A stretch of 37,002 nt of DNA from Lachnospiraceae bacterium UBA2734 (GCA_002353635.1 DEKA01000048.1:1-37002), one strand, 5' to 3'. Counted from the stretch's first letter, positions 1 to 7,690 are shown. Numbers and translations are program-made. Notes: generated by a model from the sequence alone, not told the origin.

Positions 1-38
1 CCGATGCCGCCCTTGCCGTAAATTGCGATTTTGATCAT
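1..38 (-). CDS. NifH/BchL-family P-loop ATPase, 5' end only
   Basis: Only the first 12 codons are inside the window. They read MIKIAIYGKGGIG, the N-terminus typical of nitrogenase iron protein (NifH) and its relatives (BchL/ChlL, CfbC and uncharacterised NifH-like proteins of anaerobes), including the beginning of the GKGGIGKS nucleotide-binding loop. A GGAGG ribosome site lies a few bases before the ATG (complement of 43-49). Family members are dimeric ATPases with a bridging 4Fe-4S cluster that pass electrons to a partner protein. The gene is downstream of fprA on the same strand. The subfamily cannot be told from this fragment. Confidence 0.75.
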   Translation of the reverse strand, partial: MIKIAIYGKGGI

Positions 39-59
39 GTGATCCTCCAAGATATAACA

Positions 60-90
60 TCGGGGACTCCCCGGAAAAGGGAGTCCCCGA
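60..90 (-). promoter_or_regulatory. Perfect 12-bp hairpin in the leader of the NifH-like gene
   Basis: Bases 60-71 and 79-90 are exact inverse complements around a 7-nt loop. There is no T-run on either side, so this is not a typical intrinsic terminator. It lies about 10 nt upstream of the ribosome site of the NifH-like gene and could be an RNA-stability or processing element. Confidence 0.5.
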
Positions 91-381
91 TGAAATAAAG
101 GCTGTGACAGCCTTCCTATAAAGCGATGTATGCAGACAGAGCGCGGCTTCCCCTATATATAAGGGGACCCGCTTCTCCGGCACCATTGCCGTTCTATCAT
201 CTGACGACGCCTTTCCTGCGCAGAACTGACTTTGCAGTCAACAGCTTCCATAAGACAATATCATATCTTCTCAAAATACAAAAGGGGAGAAGCAGCCCGC
301 ACACAAGACAGCAGACGTCCGCACCATGGGAGGCGGCGCCTGCTGTCTCTTTGCGTCGGACAAAAATACTGTCTGACATTC

Positions 382-412
382 GGCGGCAGCCACAATCCAG
401 TCCGCTGCCGCC
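382..412 (-). terminator. Hairpin downstream of fprA
   Basis: A 9-bp stem (382-390 with 404-412) around a 13-nt loop lies just after the fprA stop codon. On the minus strand it is followed, about 10 nt further, by a short T-rich stretch, so termination is likely but not textbook. A second inverted repeat (306-314 with 340-348, 9 bp, 25-nt loop) lies further downstream. The rest of the 39-421 intergenic stretch shows no gene. Confidence 0.5.
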
Positions 413-421
413 ATAATAAAT

Positions 422-1648
422 TTACTTCGTGGACACATCCTTCATGGAATCCACGATGGACTGTGCGAGTGCATCCAGCTCGCCCTCCTTTTCCGGCTTC
501 AGGGATGAGGCGAGGGAGAGACGCTCATTCAGGATCGTCATGTCCTTCATGTTGTCCTCAATGTATTTCTGCATGAGATCACCCGACTTGCATGCCCAGG
601 ACCCGTTCTCCACAATGGCGATTGTGCGGTTCTGGAGATTGAGCATCCGCATCTCGTCGAGGAAGTCGAACATTACAGGATAGATGTTCAGGTTGTAGGT
701 AACGGAGGCCAGCACAATGTGCGAGTACTTGAACGCGTCCGCAATGAGGTACGAAACATGCGTATTCGAAACATCGCACACCTTGATGTTGGACATGCCC
801 TTCTCGCAGATGCGGGACGCCAGTGCCTGCGCTGCCGACTCCGTGTTGCCGTACATCGAAGCATAGACGATCAGAACGCCCTTCTCCTCCGGCACGTATC
901 TTGACCAGTGGTCGTACTTATCAATAAACCACATGAGGTCCTTTCTCCACACGAGGCCGTGCAGCGGAGCGATGATTTTGATCTTGTCCAGGACGCCGGC
1001 TGCCTTCTTCAGAAGAAGCTGCACGTGCGGTCCGTATTTTCCGACAATATTGGTGAGATAGCGGCGGGCCTCGTCCAGATAATCGCGCTCGTAGTTCACT
1101 TCGTCCGCGAACATCTTGCCGTCATTGGCAATGAAGGAACCAAACGCGTCCGCTGAAAACAAAACGCCGTCCTTCAAATCCAGCGTCACCATGGGCTCCG
1201 GCCAGTGCACCATCGGGGCCTCGATAAAGGTCACGGTATGTTTTCCAAAGGAATAGGTGTCGCCCTCCTTCACCGTAATGCACTCCTGGTTGTCCACCGT
1301 GAAGCCGAACTGCCGCGCGAGCATAAAGCCCTTCTCAGTGGAAATGAGCTTCACATCCGGCCAAAGGAGGAGAATCTCCTCAATGCAGGCCGCGTGGTCG
1401 GGCTCGAGGTGATTGATCACGAGATACTCAAGGGGTCTCCCGTTCAGGACGTGCTGGATGTTCTCGATCATCTGCCGACACGCGGACCAGTCCACGGTGT
1501 CGAAGAGGACGGTGTGCTCGTCCAGAAGGACGTAACAGTTGTAGGAAACACCCTGGGGAATGGGGTGGATATTTTCAAATAGATGGAGTCTGTGGTCGTT
1601 CGCGCCGCACCACCAGATGTCGTCTGTAATTCTGCGTACGTTGTACAT
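422..1648 (-). CDS. fprA: Flavodiiron protein, FprA family (rubredoxin-linked O2/NO reductase)
   Basis: The 408-residue protein has the standard flavodiiron layout: a metallo-beta-lactamase-like diiron domain (about 1-250) and a flavodoxin domain (about 257-400). Diiron ligands are visible as H80-x-E82-x-D84-H85, H148, D167 and H230. The FMN phosphate loop is SMYGNTES (264-271). In anaerobes these cytoplasmic enzymes take electrons from reduced rubredoxin and reduce O2 to water or NO to N2O. The start is fixed by an AGGAGG site just before the ATG. The next gene upstream encodes a protein ending in a rubredoxin domain, which fits as the direct electron donor. No extra C-terminal rubredoxin or flavin reductase domain is present, so this is a class A protein that needs an external donor. 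Confidence 0.95.
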   Translation of the reverse strand: MYNVRRITDDIWWCGANDHRLHLFENIHPIPQGVSYNCYVLLDEHTVLFDTVDWSACRQMIENIQHVLNGRPLEYLVINHLEPDHAACIEEILLLWPDVKLISTEKGFMLARQFGFTVDNQECITVKEGDTYSFGKHTVTFIEAPMVHWPEPMVTLDLKDGVLFSADAFGSFIANDGKMFADEVNYERDYLDEARRYLTNIVGKYGPHVQLLLKKAAGVLDKIKIIAPLHGLVWRKDLMWFIDKYDHWSRYVPEEKGVLIVYASMYGNTESAAQALASRICEKGMSNIKVCDVSNTHVSYLIADAFKYSHIVLASVTYNLNIYPVMFDFLDEMRMLNLQNRTIAIVENGSWACKSGDLMQKYIEDNMKDMTILNERLSLASSLKPEKEGELDALAQSIVDSMKDVSTK

Positions 1649-1677
1649 TGCATGCCTCCTGATCTGTATATTTTATG

Positions 1678-1849
1678 GAAACTGTTTGGCACCTCATCTC
1701 GAATTGCTCCAAAATACGTCGCAATTCTTCGATGTGGGCGTTCAGAGGCGCTACGCGCCTTGTCCGCCCCTCGAAAAGTCAGAAAATCCGTCTGGTAAGC
1801 GAGCTTCCCATCCGAATTTTCGACTTTTCGAGGGGTGCTAAACAGTTAC
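1678..1849. mobile_element. MITE-like element, 172 bp, with IS66-like ends and 8-bp target duplication
   Basis: The first 18 bases (from 1678) and the inverse complement of the last 18 (ending at 1849) match at 15 of 18 positions. The right end, read inward, starts GTAACTGTTTAGCACC. The octamer ATTTTATG occurs directly outside both ends (1670-1677 and 1850-1857), as expected of a target-site duplication. Inside, 1767-1780 and 1822-1835 are a perfect 14-bp inverted repeat extending inward with one bulge, and smaller hairpins lie at 1746-1760 and 1701-1727. There is no ORF of note. Ends beginning GTAA and an 8-bp duplication are the known hallmarks of IS66-family elements, so a non-autonomous IS66 derivative is inferred. 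It lies between two genes of the putative operon; the right duplication copy overlaps the TAA stop (1853-1855) of the upstream gene. Confidence 0.7.
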
Positions 1850-1852
1850 ATT

Positions 1853-3784
1853 TTATGAAAGTGCCCTGATTCCTGCGTCAATGAAGTGTGCCTTCGGCTC
1901 CGCGCACTCCGGGCAGACCCAGTCATCCGGCAGATCCTTAAACTGCGTGCCGGGCGCGATATCCGCTTCCGGATCGCCCAATTCCGGCACATACTCGTAT
2001 GCGCAGCCGGAGCAGATATAGCGCGGCCCTATGGGTTGGGGCTTCGGCGGAAGCGGCCTCTTCATCTTCACCATCTTCGGCGCCGGCTTCTTCTCCTCTG
2101 TGCCGAGCTCCTTCGTAAGGAGCGGCAGAATCTCATTCACATCGCCGACAATGCCGTAGTCACAATTTTTGAAAATATTGGCGTTCCCGTTCTTATTGAT
2201 CGCCACGATCGTCGACGCGTCCTTAATGCCTTTCAGGTGCTGCTTTGCGCCGGAGATGCCGCAGGCAATGTAGAGATTGCCGGTGAATTTCTGGCCGGAC
2301 ATGCCCACGTACCGGTTCAGCGGCAGGTACTGGAGCGTCTCGGCGACAGGCCTCGAGGAGCCGATCGCAGCGCCTGCTGCATGGGCGAGATCCTCGATGA
2401 GCTTCATATTTTCCTTAGGTCCTATGCCCTTGCCCGCGGAGACTACGCGGGGTGCCTCTGCAATCGGTGTGTACGGATCGATTCCGACCGTGAAATCGTA
2501 CCCGTCGGCCTTGAGCGCCGCCACGAGGTCCTTCACCTTCTGCGCCGCATCGCCCTCGCGGAAAATCTTTCCCTTCCGGATGCCTGTCACAGGTGCCGGC
2601 TTCTTCGCCGTGCTCCGGGAGCTTCCGCTGTCCTTTTTGCCTAATTTTCCAAGAAGGTAAGAAGCGATGACAACGCGCTGAATTTCGTTTGTGCCCTCGT
2701 AGATCGTGGTGATCTTCGCGTCGCGGTAGGCGCGCTCGACTTCCATGCCCTTCAGATAGCCGGAGCCGCCGAAGATCTGCAGCGCGTCGTTGCACACTTC
2801 AAGTGCAATGTCAGACGCATACATCTTCGCCATCGCAGCTTCCATGCCGTAGGACTCGTGCGCCTCTTTCTTCTCGGCGGCGGAGTAGACGAGGAACCTT
2901 GCGCAGCGAAGCTTCGTCGCCATGTCGGCGAGTTTAAACGAGACGCCCTGGTTGACGCCGATGGGCCTGCCGAACTGGATGCGCTCCTTCGCATAGGTGA
3001 GTGCCTGCTCATAGGCGCCCTGCGCGATGCCCAGCGCCTGCGCCGCGATACCGATTCTGCCGCCGTCAAGGGTGGACATGGCGATCTTGAAGCCCTGGCC
3101 CTCCTTGCCGAGGAGATTTTCCTTCGGCACCTTCACGTCATTGAAAATCAGCTCCGCCGTCGAGGACGAGCGGATGCCGAGCTTGTCATAGTGGTCACCG
3201 AAATCGAACCCCTTCCAGCCCTTCTCCACGATAAACGCAGAGATACCTCTCGTGCCGATGTCGGGCGTCGTCACCGCAAAAACGACGTAGATATCCGCCT
3301 TCGGCGCATTTGTGATGAAGATTTTTCCACCATTGAGCAGATAATAATCCCCCTTGTCCACAGCCGTGGTCTCTGTGCCGCCAGCGTCGGAGCCCGCATT
3401 CTCCTCCGTGAGTCCGAACGCGCCGATCTTCTCTCCCTTGCAGAGCGGAACGAGGTATTTTCTCTTCTGCTCCTCATTGCCGAACGCCGCAATCGGGTAC
3501 GTGCCAAGGGAAGTGTGTGCCGACAGGATAACGCCCGTACCGCCGTCGATCCGCGCGAGCTCCTCCACGGCGATGGCATAGCTGAGGACATCGAGTCCCG
3601 CCCCGCCGTACTCCTTCGGGTAGGGAATGCCCATCCAGCCGTTCTCCCCCATCATCTTCACCTGCTCGGTCGGAAACTCGTTCTTCTGGTCGAGCATGAA
3701 AGCGACCGGCTTGACTTCCTTCTCTGCAAAGGCCCTGATCTTCGCCCGCAGTTCTTCATGTTCCGGTGTTGTTGTGAATAACAT
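1853..3784 (-). CDS. Acyl-CoA dehydrogenase / EtfA FAD-domain / rubredoxin fusion protein
   Basis: The 643-residue protein joins three redox modules. Residues 1-382 are a complete acyl-CoA dehydrogenase (short/branched-chain or butyryl-CoA type) with GAFGLTEENAGSD (121-133) and catalytic Glu363 in IYEGTNEIQR. After a Ser/Lys/Pro linker, residues about 443-558 match only the C-terminal FAD-binding domain of EtfA (SRPVAE at 477-482, then GISGAKQH at 509-516); the N-terminal EtfA domain that packs against EtfB is missing. Residues 588-635 are a rubredoxin with C591-x2-C594 and C624-x2-C627. The ATG at 3784 is chosen because AGGAGG precedes it; an upstream in-frame ATG would place that site inside the coding region. 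The likely role is cytoplasmic acyl-CoA oxidation with electrons delivered through FAD to rubredoxin and on to the adjacent FprA. No etfB is visible. Confidence 0.9.
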   Translation of the reverse strand: MLFTTTPEHEELRAKIRAFAEKEVKPVAFMLDQKNEFPTEQVKMMGENGWMGIPYPKEYGGAGLDVLSYAIAVEELARIDGGTGVILSAHTSLGTYPIAAFGNEEQKRKYLVPLCKGEKIGAFGLTEENAGSDAGGTETTAVDKGDYYLLNGGKIFITNAPKADIYVVFAVTTPDIGTRGISAFIVEKGWKGFDFGDHYDKLGIRSSSTAELIFNDVKVPKENLLGKEGQGFKIAMSTLDGGRIGIAAQALGIAQGAYEQALTYAKERIQFGRPIGVNQGVSFKLADMATKLRCARFLVYSAAEKKEAHESYGMEAAMAKMYASDIALEVCNDALQIFGGSGYLKGMEVERAYRDAKITTIYEGTNEIQRVVIASYLLGKLGKKDSGSSRSTAKKPAPVTGIRKGKIFREGDAAQKVKDLVAALKADGYDFTVGIDPYTPIAEAPRVVSAGKGIGPKENMKLIEDLAHAAGAAIGSSRPVAETLQYLPLNRYVGMSGQKFTGNLYIACGISGAKQHLKGIKDASTIVAINKNGNANIFKNCDYGIVGDVNEILPLLTKELGTEEKKPAPKMVKMKRPLPPKPQPIGPRYICSGCAYEYVPELGDPEADIAPGTQFKDLPDDWVCPECAEPKAHFIDAGIRALS

Positions 3785-3912
3785 TTTGCTGTACCTCCTG
3801 TGCCTCATGAATCCCCAATAACTGTAGGTTGCGATTACTCTATGAACTTTTGATCACTGAAAATAGTGGATAAATGTCCGCTTTCTCTACACCATCAATG
3901 CTGCGATCTATC

Positions 3913-4329
3913 TCAGGTCTGATTGGACGGAATGAACTCCGCCAGCGTGTGTGCCTTCAGCACTGCCGACAGTTCCCTCTCCACTCCGGAAAGTCCTGCA
4001 TGGACCGCGCACCCTCCATGCTGCTCCCGCCATGGGCACTTGTATCCCGGCTCGTAGCACTGCAGCAGCACATTTGACTTTTTGTCGATCATCTGCATGA
4101 GATCGAACAGCGTCACCTTCCGAAGATCCCCGTTCAGCCGGCACCCTCCCCCGTTGCCGCGCGTCGCGGTGACGAGTCCGCTGTCTCTGAGCTTCTGCAG
4201 AATCTTGTAGGCGAACTGCCCCGGAATCATCTGGCTCTCCGCGATCTCTTTGATGGAATGCATCTCTCCGTCCGAGAGTCCCCGGAAAATGCGCAGCGCG
4301 TAATCTGCTTCTTTGTTGATCAATGTCAT
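3913..4329 (-). CDS. Rrf2-family transcriptional regulator with Fe-S type cysteines
   Basis: The 138-residue protein begins MTLINKEADYALRIF, the typical Rrf2 start, followed by a winged helix-turn-helix (about 20-60, including the GNGGGCRL wing). Its C-terminal half has three cysteines spaced C-x7-C-x8-C, resembling the cluster ligands of IscR, NsrR and RsrR. Such regulators sense Fe-S status, NO or redox state. The ATG at 4329 is preferred over an upstream start because the conserved domain begins there and an AAGGAAG site lies about 10 nt before it; the longer reading would run through the operator and promoter region. It lies 128 bp upstream of the fusion-protein gene on the same strand and probably controls that operon and itself. 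Confidence 0.9.
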   Translation of the reverse strand: MTLINKEADYALRIFRGLSDGEMHSIKEIAESQMIPGQFAYKILQKLRDSGLVTATRGNGGGCRLNGDLRKVTLFDLMQMIDKKSNVLLQCYEPGYKCPWREQHGGCAVHAGLSGVERELSAVLKAHTLAEFIPSNQT

Positions 4330-4360
4330 TGTTGATTCAGACTTCCTTTTTTCGTAATCT

Positions 4361-4389
4361 TCAAAGTTGATAATTATTATCAACTTTGA
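4361..4389. promoter_or_regulatory. 29-bp perfect palindromic operator before the Rrf2 gene
   Basis: Both arms, TCAAAGTTGATAAT and its exact inverse complement, flank a single central T. The palindrome begins 5 bp downstream of a strong -10 box and therefore covers the expected transcription start, as for an autorepressor site. The symmetry and AT-rich centre fit an Rrf2 dimer. A weaker partial match to one arm (AAAGTTCATA, minus strand) lies near 3845-3860 before the fusion gene. Confidence 0.8.
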
Positions 4390-4393
4390 TTTT

Positions 4394-4422
4394 ATATTAG
4401 GAGCCTTTAGGGAAAGAGTCAA
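4394..4422 (-). promoter_or_regulatory. Sigma-A promoter of the Rrf2 gene
   Basis: On the minus strand TTGACT (complement of 4417-4422) and TAATAT (complement of 4394-4399) are separated by exactly 17 bp. This is near consensus, and transcription would start inside the palindromic operator. Confidence 0.8.
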
Positions 4423-4548
4423 TCTGAAATATGATTGTTTTTGTCAAGTTTGCTTATTTTCAGCGAGGTGAACAAAAAAAGATGTGGCGGTTTGTATATC
4501 TATGTGACTGCATCTTCATTGAAAATAATCTGTCGTCCGGCACTTCTG

Positions 4549-5130
4549 TTATCGCACGAATCCCAGCACCCGCGCTACCAGCTCCATCCCCCCGGTGAGA
4601 ACCATGACGAGAATCGGATCCATCTTGAACTTTCTCAGAAGGAAAAGGGCAATGATGAACAGCAGCAGCGGCCACAGCTCGAAATCGCCGTTGGTAAAGC
4701 CTGCGAACGAAAACGCTCCGCTTTTGAAAACAGCAGGCACCAGGATCAGCAGACCTGCCGAGAGGATCATCGCCACCACTGCGGGTCGCAGCATGCCAAG
4801 AATCCCCTGGAGAAGCTTCATCTTTCTGTATCTGGTGTAGATATAGGCGAGGATCGTCACAAAGATGCAGGAGGGCAGCACGACGCCAAGTGTCGCCACC
4901 ACGGCGCCCATAATCCCCGCGATCTGTGTGCCAACGAACGTCGCCGCATTGACTGCGATGGGTCCCGGCGTCATCTGCGAAATTGTGACGAGATCCGCAA
5001 AGTCGGAGGCGGAGAGCCAGTGATACTTGTCCACAACCTGTGCCTGAATGAGCGGCATCGCGGCATACCCGCCGCCGAAACTGAACGCACCGATCTGAAG
5101 GAAGGCGAGGAACAATTCCCAATAAATCAT
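4549..5130 (-). CDS. Chromate transporter family protein, half-size (second of pair)
   Basis: This 193-residue membrane protein carries the CHR-family signatures FSFGGGYAAMPLI near the N-terminus and TPGPIAVNAATFVG in the middle, followed by several hydrophobic helices. It is a short-chain member comprising one of the two homologous halves found in full-length ChrA. Its start overlaps the stop of the preceding gene by four bases (ATGA), implying translational coupling and a two-subunit transporter. Family members export chromate or related anions; the true substrate here is unknown. A T7 run on the minus strand near 4470-4490, after a weak stem, may end transcription. Confidence 0.9.
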   Translation of the reverse strand: MIYWELFLAFLQIGAFSFGGGYAAMPLIQAQVVDKYHWLSASDFADLVTISQMTPGPIAVNAATFVGTQIAGIMGAVVATLGVVLPSCIFVTILAYIYTRYRKMKLLQGILGMLRPAVVAMILSAGLLILVPAVFKSGAFSFAGFTNGDFELWPLLLFIIALFLLRKFKMDPILVMVLTGGMELVARVLGFVR

Positions 5131-5972
5131 GTCCTGCCCCCTTGCCCATCAGAGGTTTCTCCGCTCCCGGCAGGAGTACCTCCGTTTTGTTTTCTCCCAG
5201 CAGAGATGTCTTTTTTTACGTCTCTTCCGGCGGAAATGCCTTTGTTATGTTCTCTTTCGGCAGAGACGCTCCCACCGGTATCCTTATTACGCTTTTCTGA
5301 CGCGACTGTAACTGCAGCCCCGAGAAGTGCCGTGGCAATAATGATATAAACCACATTCACGTTCAGATAGTAATTCAGGATAAAAGCAATGATCATCACA
5401 GCAATCCGGATCCAGTTCCGATCCTTCACAATTCCGGCGCCCATATCATAGACAACGGAAATGATCACTGCGCTCACACCGGATTTCATTCCAGTGAGAA
5501 GTGACTGCACGACGAAGTTGCTCTTGAACGCATTATAAAAGGCGCTCACCACCGTCAGGATGACAAACGGAGGGATGACCGCCCCCAGAACAGCTGCCAG
5601 AACACCCGGCATACCCGCGATTTTATAGCCGACAACAATGGCGCCGTTTACAGCGATGGCGCCCGGCGAGGACTGTGCAATTGCGACCAGATCGAGCATC
5701 TCATCATCGTCAATCCAGTGAAGTTCATCTACGAATTTATTCTTCAGGAGCGACACAATGACATAGCCGCCGCCGAAAGTAAATGTGCTCAGATACAGCG
5801 TCGCCAAAAAGAGCGTGCGGAGCCTGTGGAGGCTCCTGCCGCGCTCTTGGTTGGCCTGTTCGCCGCAGTCTCTGCTCTGCTCACTGCAGCTTTCGTCCGT
5901 TTTATTGCAGACCTTGTCCTGCTTACTTCTATCCTTGCAATCCTTTTCCCGATTATCGGAATCAGTACGCAA
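5127..5972 (-). CDS. Chromate transporter family protein, half-size (first of pair), with odd hydrophilic ends
   Basis: The core (about 49-222) is a CHR half with FTFGGGY (64-70) and SSPGAIAVN (101-109). Two parts are unusual. Residues 1-48 form a charged, cysteine-bearing extension (C12, C22, C29, C36) before the first membrane segment. Residues 235-274 form four imperfect decapeptide units (SVSAEREHNK, GISAGRDVKK, DISAGRKQNG, GTPAGSGETS). The start is a TTG with AAGGAG seven bases upstream; a later start near residue 47 would remove the extension but has no clear ribosome site. It is paired by a four-base overlap with the second half-transporter. Family function is anion (chromate) transport; substrate unproven. 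Confidence 0.85.
   Translation of the reverse strand: MRTDSDNREKDCKDRSKQDKVCNKTDESCSEQSRDCGEQANQERGRSLHRLRTLFLATLYLSTFTFGGGYVIVSLLKNKFVDELHWIDDDEMLDLVAIAQSSPGAIAVNGAIVVGYKIAGMPGVLAAVLGAVIPPFVILTVVSAFYNAFKSNFVVQSLLTGMKSGVSAVIISVVYDMGAGIVKDRNWIRIAVMIIAFILNYYLNVNVVYIIIATALLGAAVTVASEKRNKDTGGSVSAEREHNKGISAGRDVKKDISAGRKQNGGTPAGSGETSDGQGGRT
5151..5270 (-). repeat. Four imperfect 30-bp tandem repeats in the chromate-transporter tail
   Basis: The DNA encoding residues 235-274 repeats with a 30-bp period, in frame, giving the decapeptide units described under the gene. The units diverge at the ends and are closest in the middle two (ISAGR in both). Confidence 0.65.
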
Positions 5973-5987
5973 TTTTCCACTCCTTAA

Positions 5988-6030
5988 AATCAGCTGTCCT
6001 GCAGAAATCTGATTTTCCGGACAGCTGATT
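5988..6030 (-). terminator. 12-bp hairpin between the GCAxxG gene and the chromate-transporter pair
   Basis: Bases 5988-5999 and 6019-6030 form a perfect 12-bp stem with a 19-nt loop, followed on the minus strand by TTTT and then at once by the AAGGAG site of the next gene. It could be a leaky terminator or a stability element that sets lower expression of the transporter. Confidence 0.5.
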
Positions 6031-6035
6031 CTGAT

Positions 6036-6443
6036 TTAATATGCGATATTTCTCTCCCTGAGCATCTCTTCAACAGCCTCGACAGCTTCGTAGACCATGC
6101 CGTCGCAGTGCGGCTTCTTCTCCGCCGGCGAATGCACCTCGGCTGCCAGAAGATCATGACATGATGTCCTTCCCTCATGCAGATCGCGCATGCGTCTGAA
6201 GAATTCTGCAGAGTCTGCCGGCTGGTCCGCGCCATACAGGCCAAGCGCCATGAGGCCTCCCGTGATCGCTCCGCAGGTGAGGCCCACTCGCATGCCGGAT
6301 CCGAAATTCGCAGTGATCCCCTCTGCCTGCTCCTTTGTCAGCCCCTTCCTCTCCGCAAAGGGAATGAATACCCCCTGTGCGCAGTTGTAATGCACATTAT
6401 GATCATTACGCAGTTCTTTGCTACGCTCTAATACTTCACTCAT
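6036..6443 (-). CDS. C_GCAxxG_C_C family (putative redox) protein
   Basis: The 135-residue protein shows the pattern that names this family: an N-terminal NCAQGV cysteine, GSGMRVGLTCGAITGG in the middle, and C-terminal cysteines at SCHDLL and HCDGMV. Members are small soluble proteins of anaerobes, often near redox or transport genes, whose biochemical role is not established; the spaced cysteines suggest a metal or Fe-S site. The ribosome site (GAAAGGG about 11 nt before the ATG) is modest. It lies upstream of the chromate-transporter pair on the same strand. Confidence 0.85.
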   Translation of the reverse strand: MSEVLERSKELRNDHNVHYNCAQGVFIPFAERKGLTKEQAEGITANFGSGMRVGLTCGAITGGLMALGLYGADQPADSAEFFRRMRDLHEGRTSCHDLLAAEVHSPAEKKPHCDGMVYEAVEAVEEMLRERNIAY

Positions 6444-6476
6444 GATGATGAAAACCCTTTCTATAAAGTACTCTGC

Positions 6477-6526
6477 ACCGCCCGGCAGATTTTCAGATCA
6501 AACAAGATAAAACTGCACCGGGCGGT
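6477..6526 (-). promoter_or_regulatory. Inverted repeat upstream of the GCAxxG gene
   Basis: A 9-bp GC-rich stem (6477-6485 with 6518-6526) encloses a 32-nt AT-rich loop. It lies about 35 bp upstream of the GCAxxG start codon and could be in its leader or be an upstream site. The remainder of the 6444-6901 gap holds the trp terminator and otherwise nothing recognisable. Confidence 0.35.
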
Positions 6527-6705
6527 CCTGTTTTCAGCCCCGCACAGACATCTCTCACTTCTTCAAACTCCGCTCTTTCAGAACGTTTTCTTTTCTGTCA
6601 CAAGAATACTCCTTCGCTGTAAAAAATCTGCGCGAAAAATCTATTTTCATTATAAATCATCGCGTGACCATCTTCCTCCCGATTCCGCAATGAGAAGGGA
6701 ATACG

Positions 6706-6759
6706 CGCAAAAAAAGCCTGTATGCTCCGCTGTCTGTCAGCAGAACTATACAGGCTTTT
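6706..6759 (-). terminator. Intrinsic terminator of the trp operon
   Basis: A 12-bp perfect stem (6712-6723 with 6748-6759) is followed on the minus strand by an uninterrupted T run. It lies about 140 bp after the trpA stop codon. On the plus strand the stem is also followed by T-rich sequence, so it may act in both directions. Confidence 0.85.
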
Positions 6760-6901
6760 CTTATGCCCCGGTGATGGTCCAAAATACATCTCTTTCTGTC
6801 AGAATCATTTCTGTATCTTTATCTTATTAAGGCTCTGTTCCCTGGAGTGTTGAACTCTTCCTGTGTCTTGAAAAAGTATGCACTTTCTGTTCCTGACAGT
6901 A

Positions 6902-7690
6902 TCACCCCTCGGCTGCCACCCCATGCACCGCATCCGCCATGCTCTTCACATACTCGCCGACGTGCGGGGCAGCATCCTTTCCGTACTGATCAATGATCTT
7001 GATGATGGCGGAACCGACAATAGCGCCGTCCGAGCATGCAGCCATCTTCGCGGCCTGCTCCGGCGTCGAAATGCCGAAGCCTACGGCGCACGGAATCTTC
7101 GTGTTCGCCTTCACTACCTTCGTCATGGCACCGATATCCGTCGTGATCTTCGCTCTCGTGCCGGTGACGCCGAGAGACGACACCATGTACAGGAAGCCCT
7201 TGGCCTCTTTGGCGATCATGGCGATTCTGTTTTCAGAGGTCGGGGCGATCATAGAGATGAGATCGATCCCATAGCGCGAGAATACGCTGTCGAACTCATC
7301 CTTCTCCTCGTACGGCACATCCGGCAGGATGATGCCGTCGATGCCCGCCGCAGCCGCCTTCTCCGCGAACTTTTCTGTTCCATATGAAAATACGACATTC
7401 GCGTACGTCATATACACCAGCGGGATCTTGATGCTCCCGCGAAGCTTTTCCGTGAGCGCGAAGACCTTGTCCGTCGTCGTGCCCGCAGAGAGCGCCACAT
7501 TGTCCGCGTGCATGATGACGGGGCCCTCTGCCGTGGGATCCGAAAACGGAATACCCAGCTCGATGAGATCCGCGCCGTTATCGACAGCTGCGTGTACTAC
7601 TTTTTCCGTTGTTTCCAGGTCGGGATCCCCAACCGTGATAAAAGCTATAAAAGCCTTGTGCTTATTAAAAGCATCTGCAATCCGATTCAT
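6902..7690 (-). CDS. trpA: Tryptophan synthase alpha chain
   Basis: The 262-residue TIM-barrel protein cleaves indole-3-glycerol phosphate to indole, which channels to TrpB. ITVGDP (18-23), IELGIPFSDP (43-52), and GFGISTPEQ are in place. The catalytic Glu is E44. The second catalytic acid, Asp60 in Salmonella TrpA, aligns with Glu55 (DPTAEGP), a conservative change I believe recurs in clostridial enzymes. A GAGAGGA site precedes the ATG. It is the last gene of the operon, separated from trpB by an unusually long 176-bp gap in which no convincing gene is seen. Confidence 0.96.
   Translation of the reverse strand: MNRIADAFNKHKAFIAFITVGDPDLETTEKVVHAAVDNGADLIELGIPFSDPTAEGPVIMHADNVALSAGTTTDKVFALTEKLRGSIKIPLVYMTYANVVFSYGTEKFAEKAAAAGIDGIILPDVPYEEKDEFDSVFSRYGIDLISMIAPTSENRIAMIAKEAKGFLYMVSSLGVTGTRAKITTDIGAMTKVVKANTKIPCAVGFGISTPEQAAKMAACSDGAIVGSAIIKIIDQYGKDAAPHVGEYVKSMADAVHGVAAEG

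Noticed and set aside
6598..6789. 63-residue minus-strand ORF after trpA
   Set aside because: It lies across the trp terminator hairpin and has no ribosome site.
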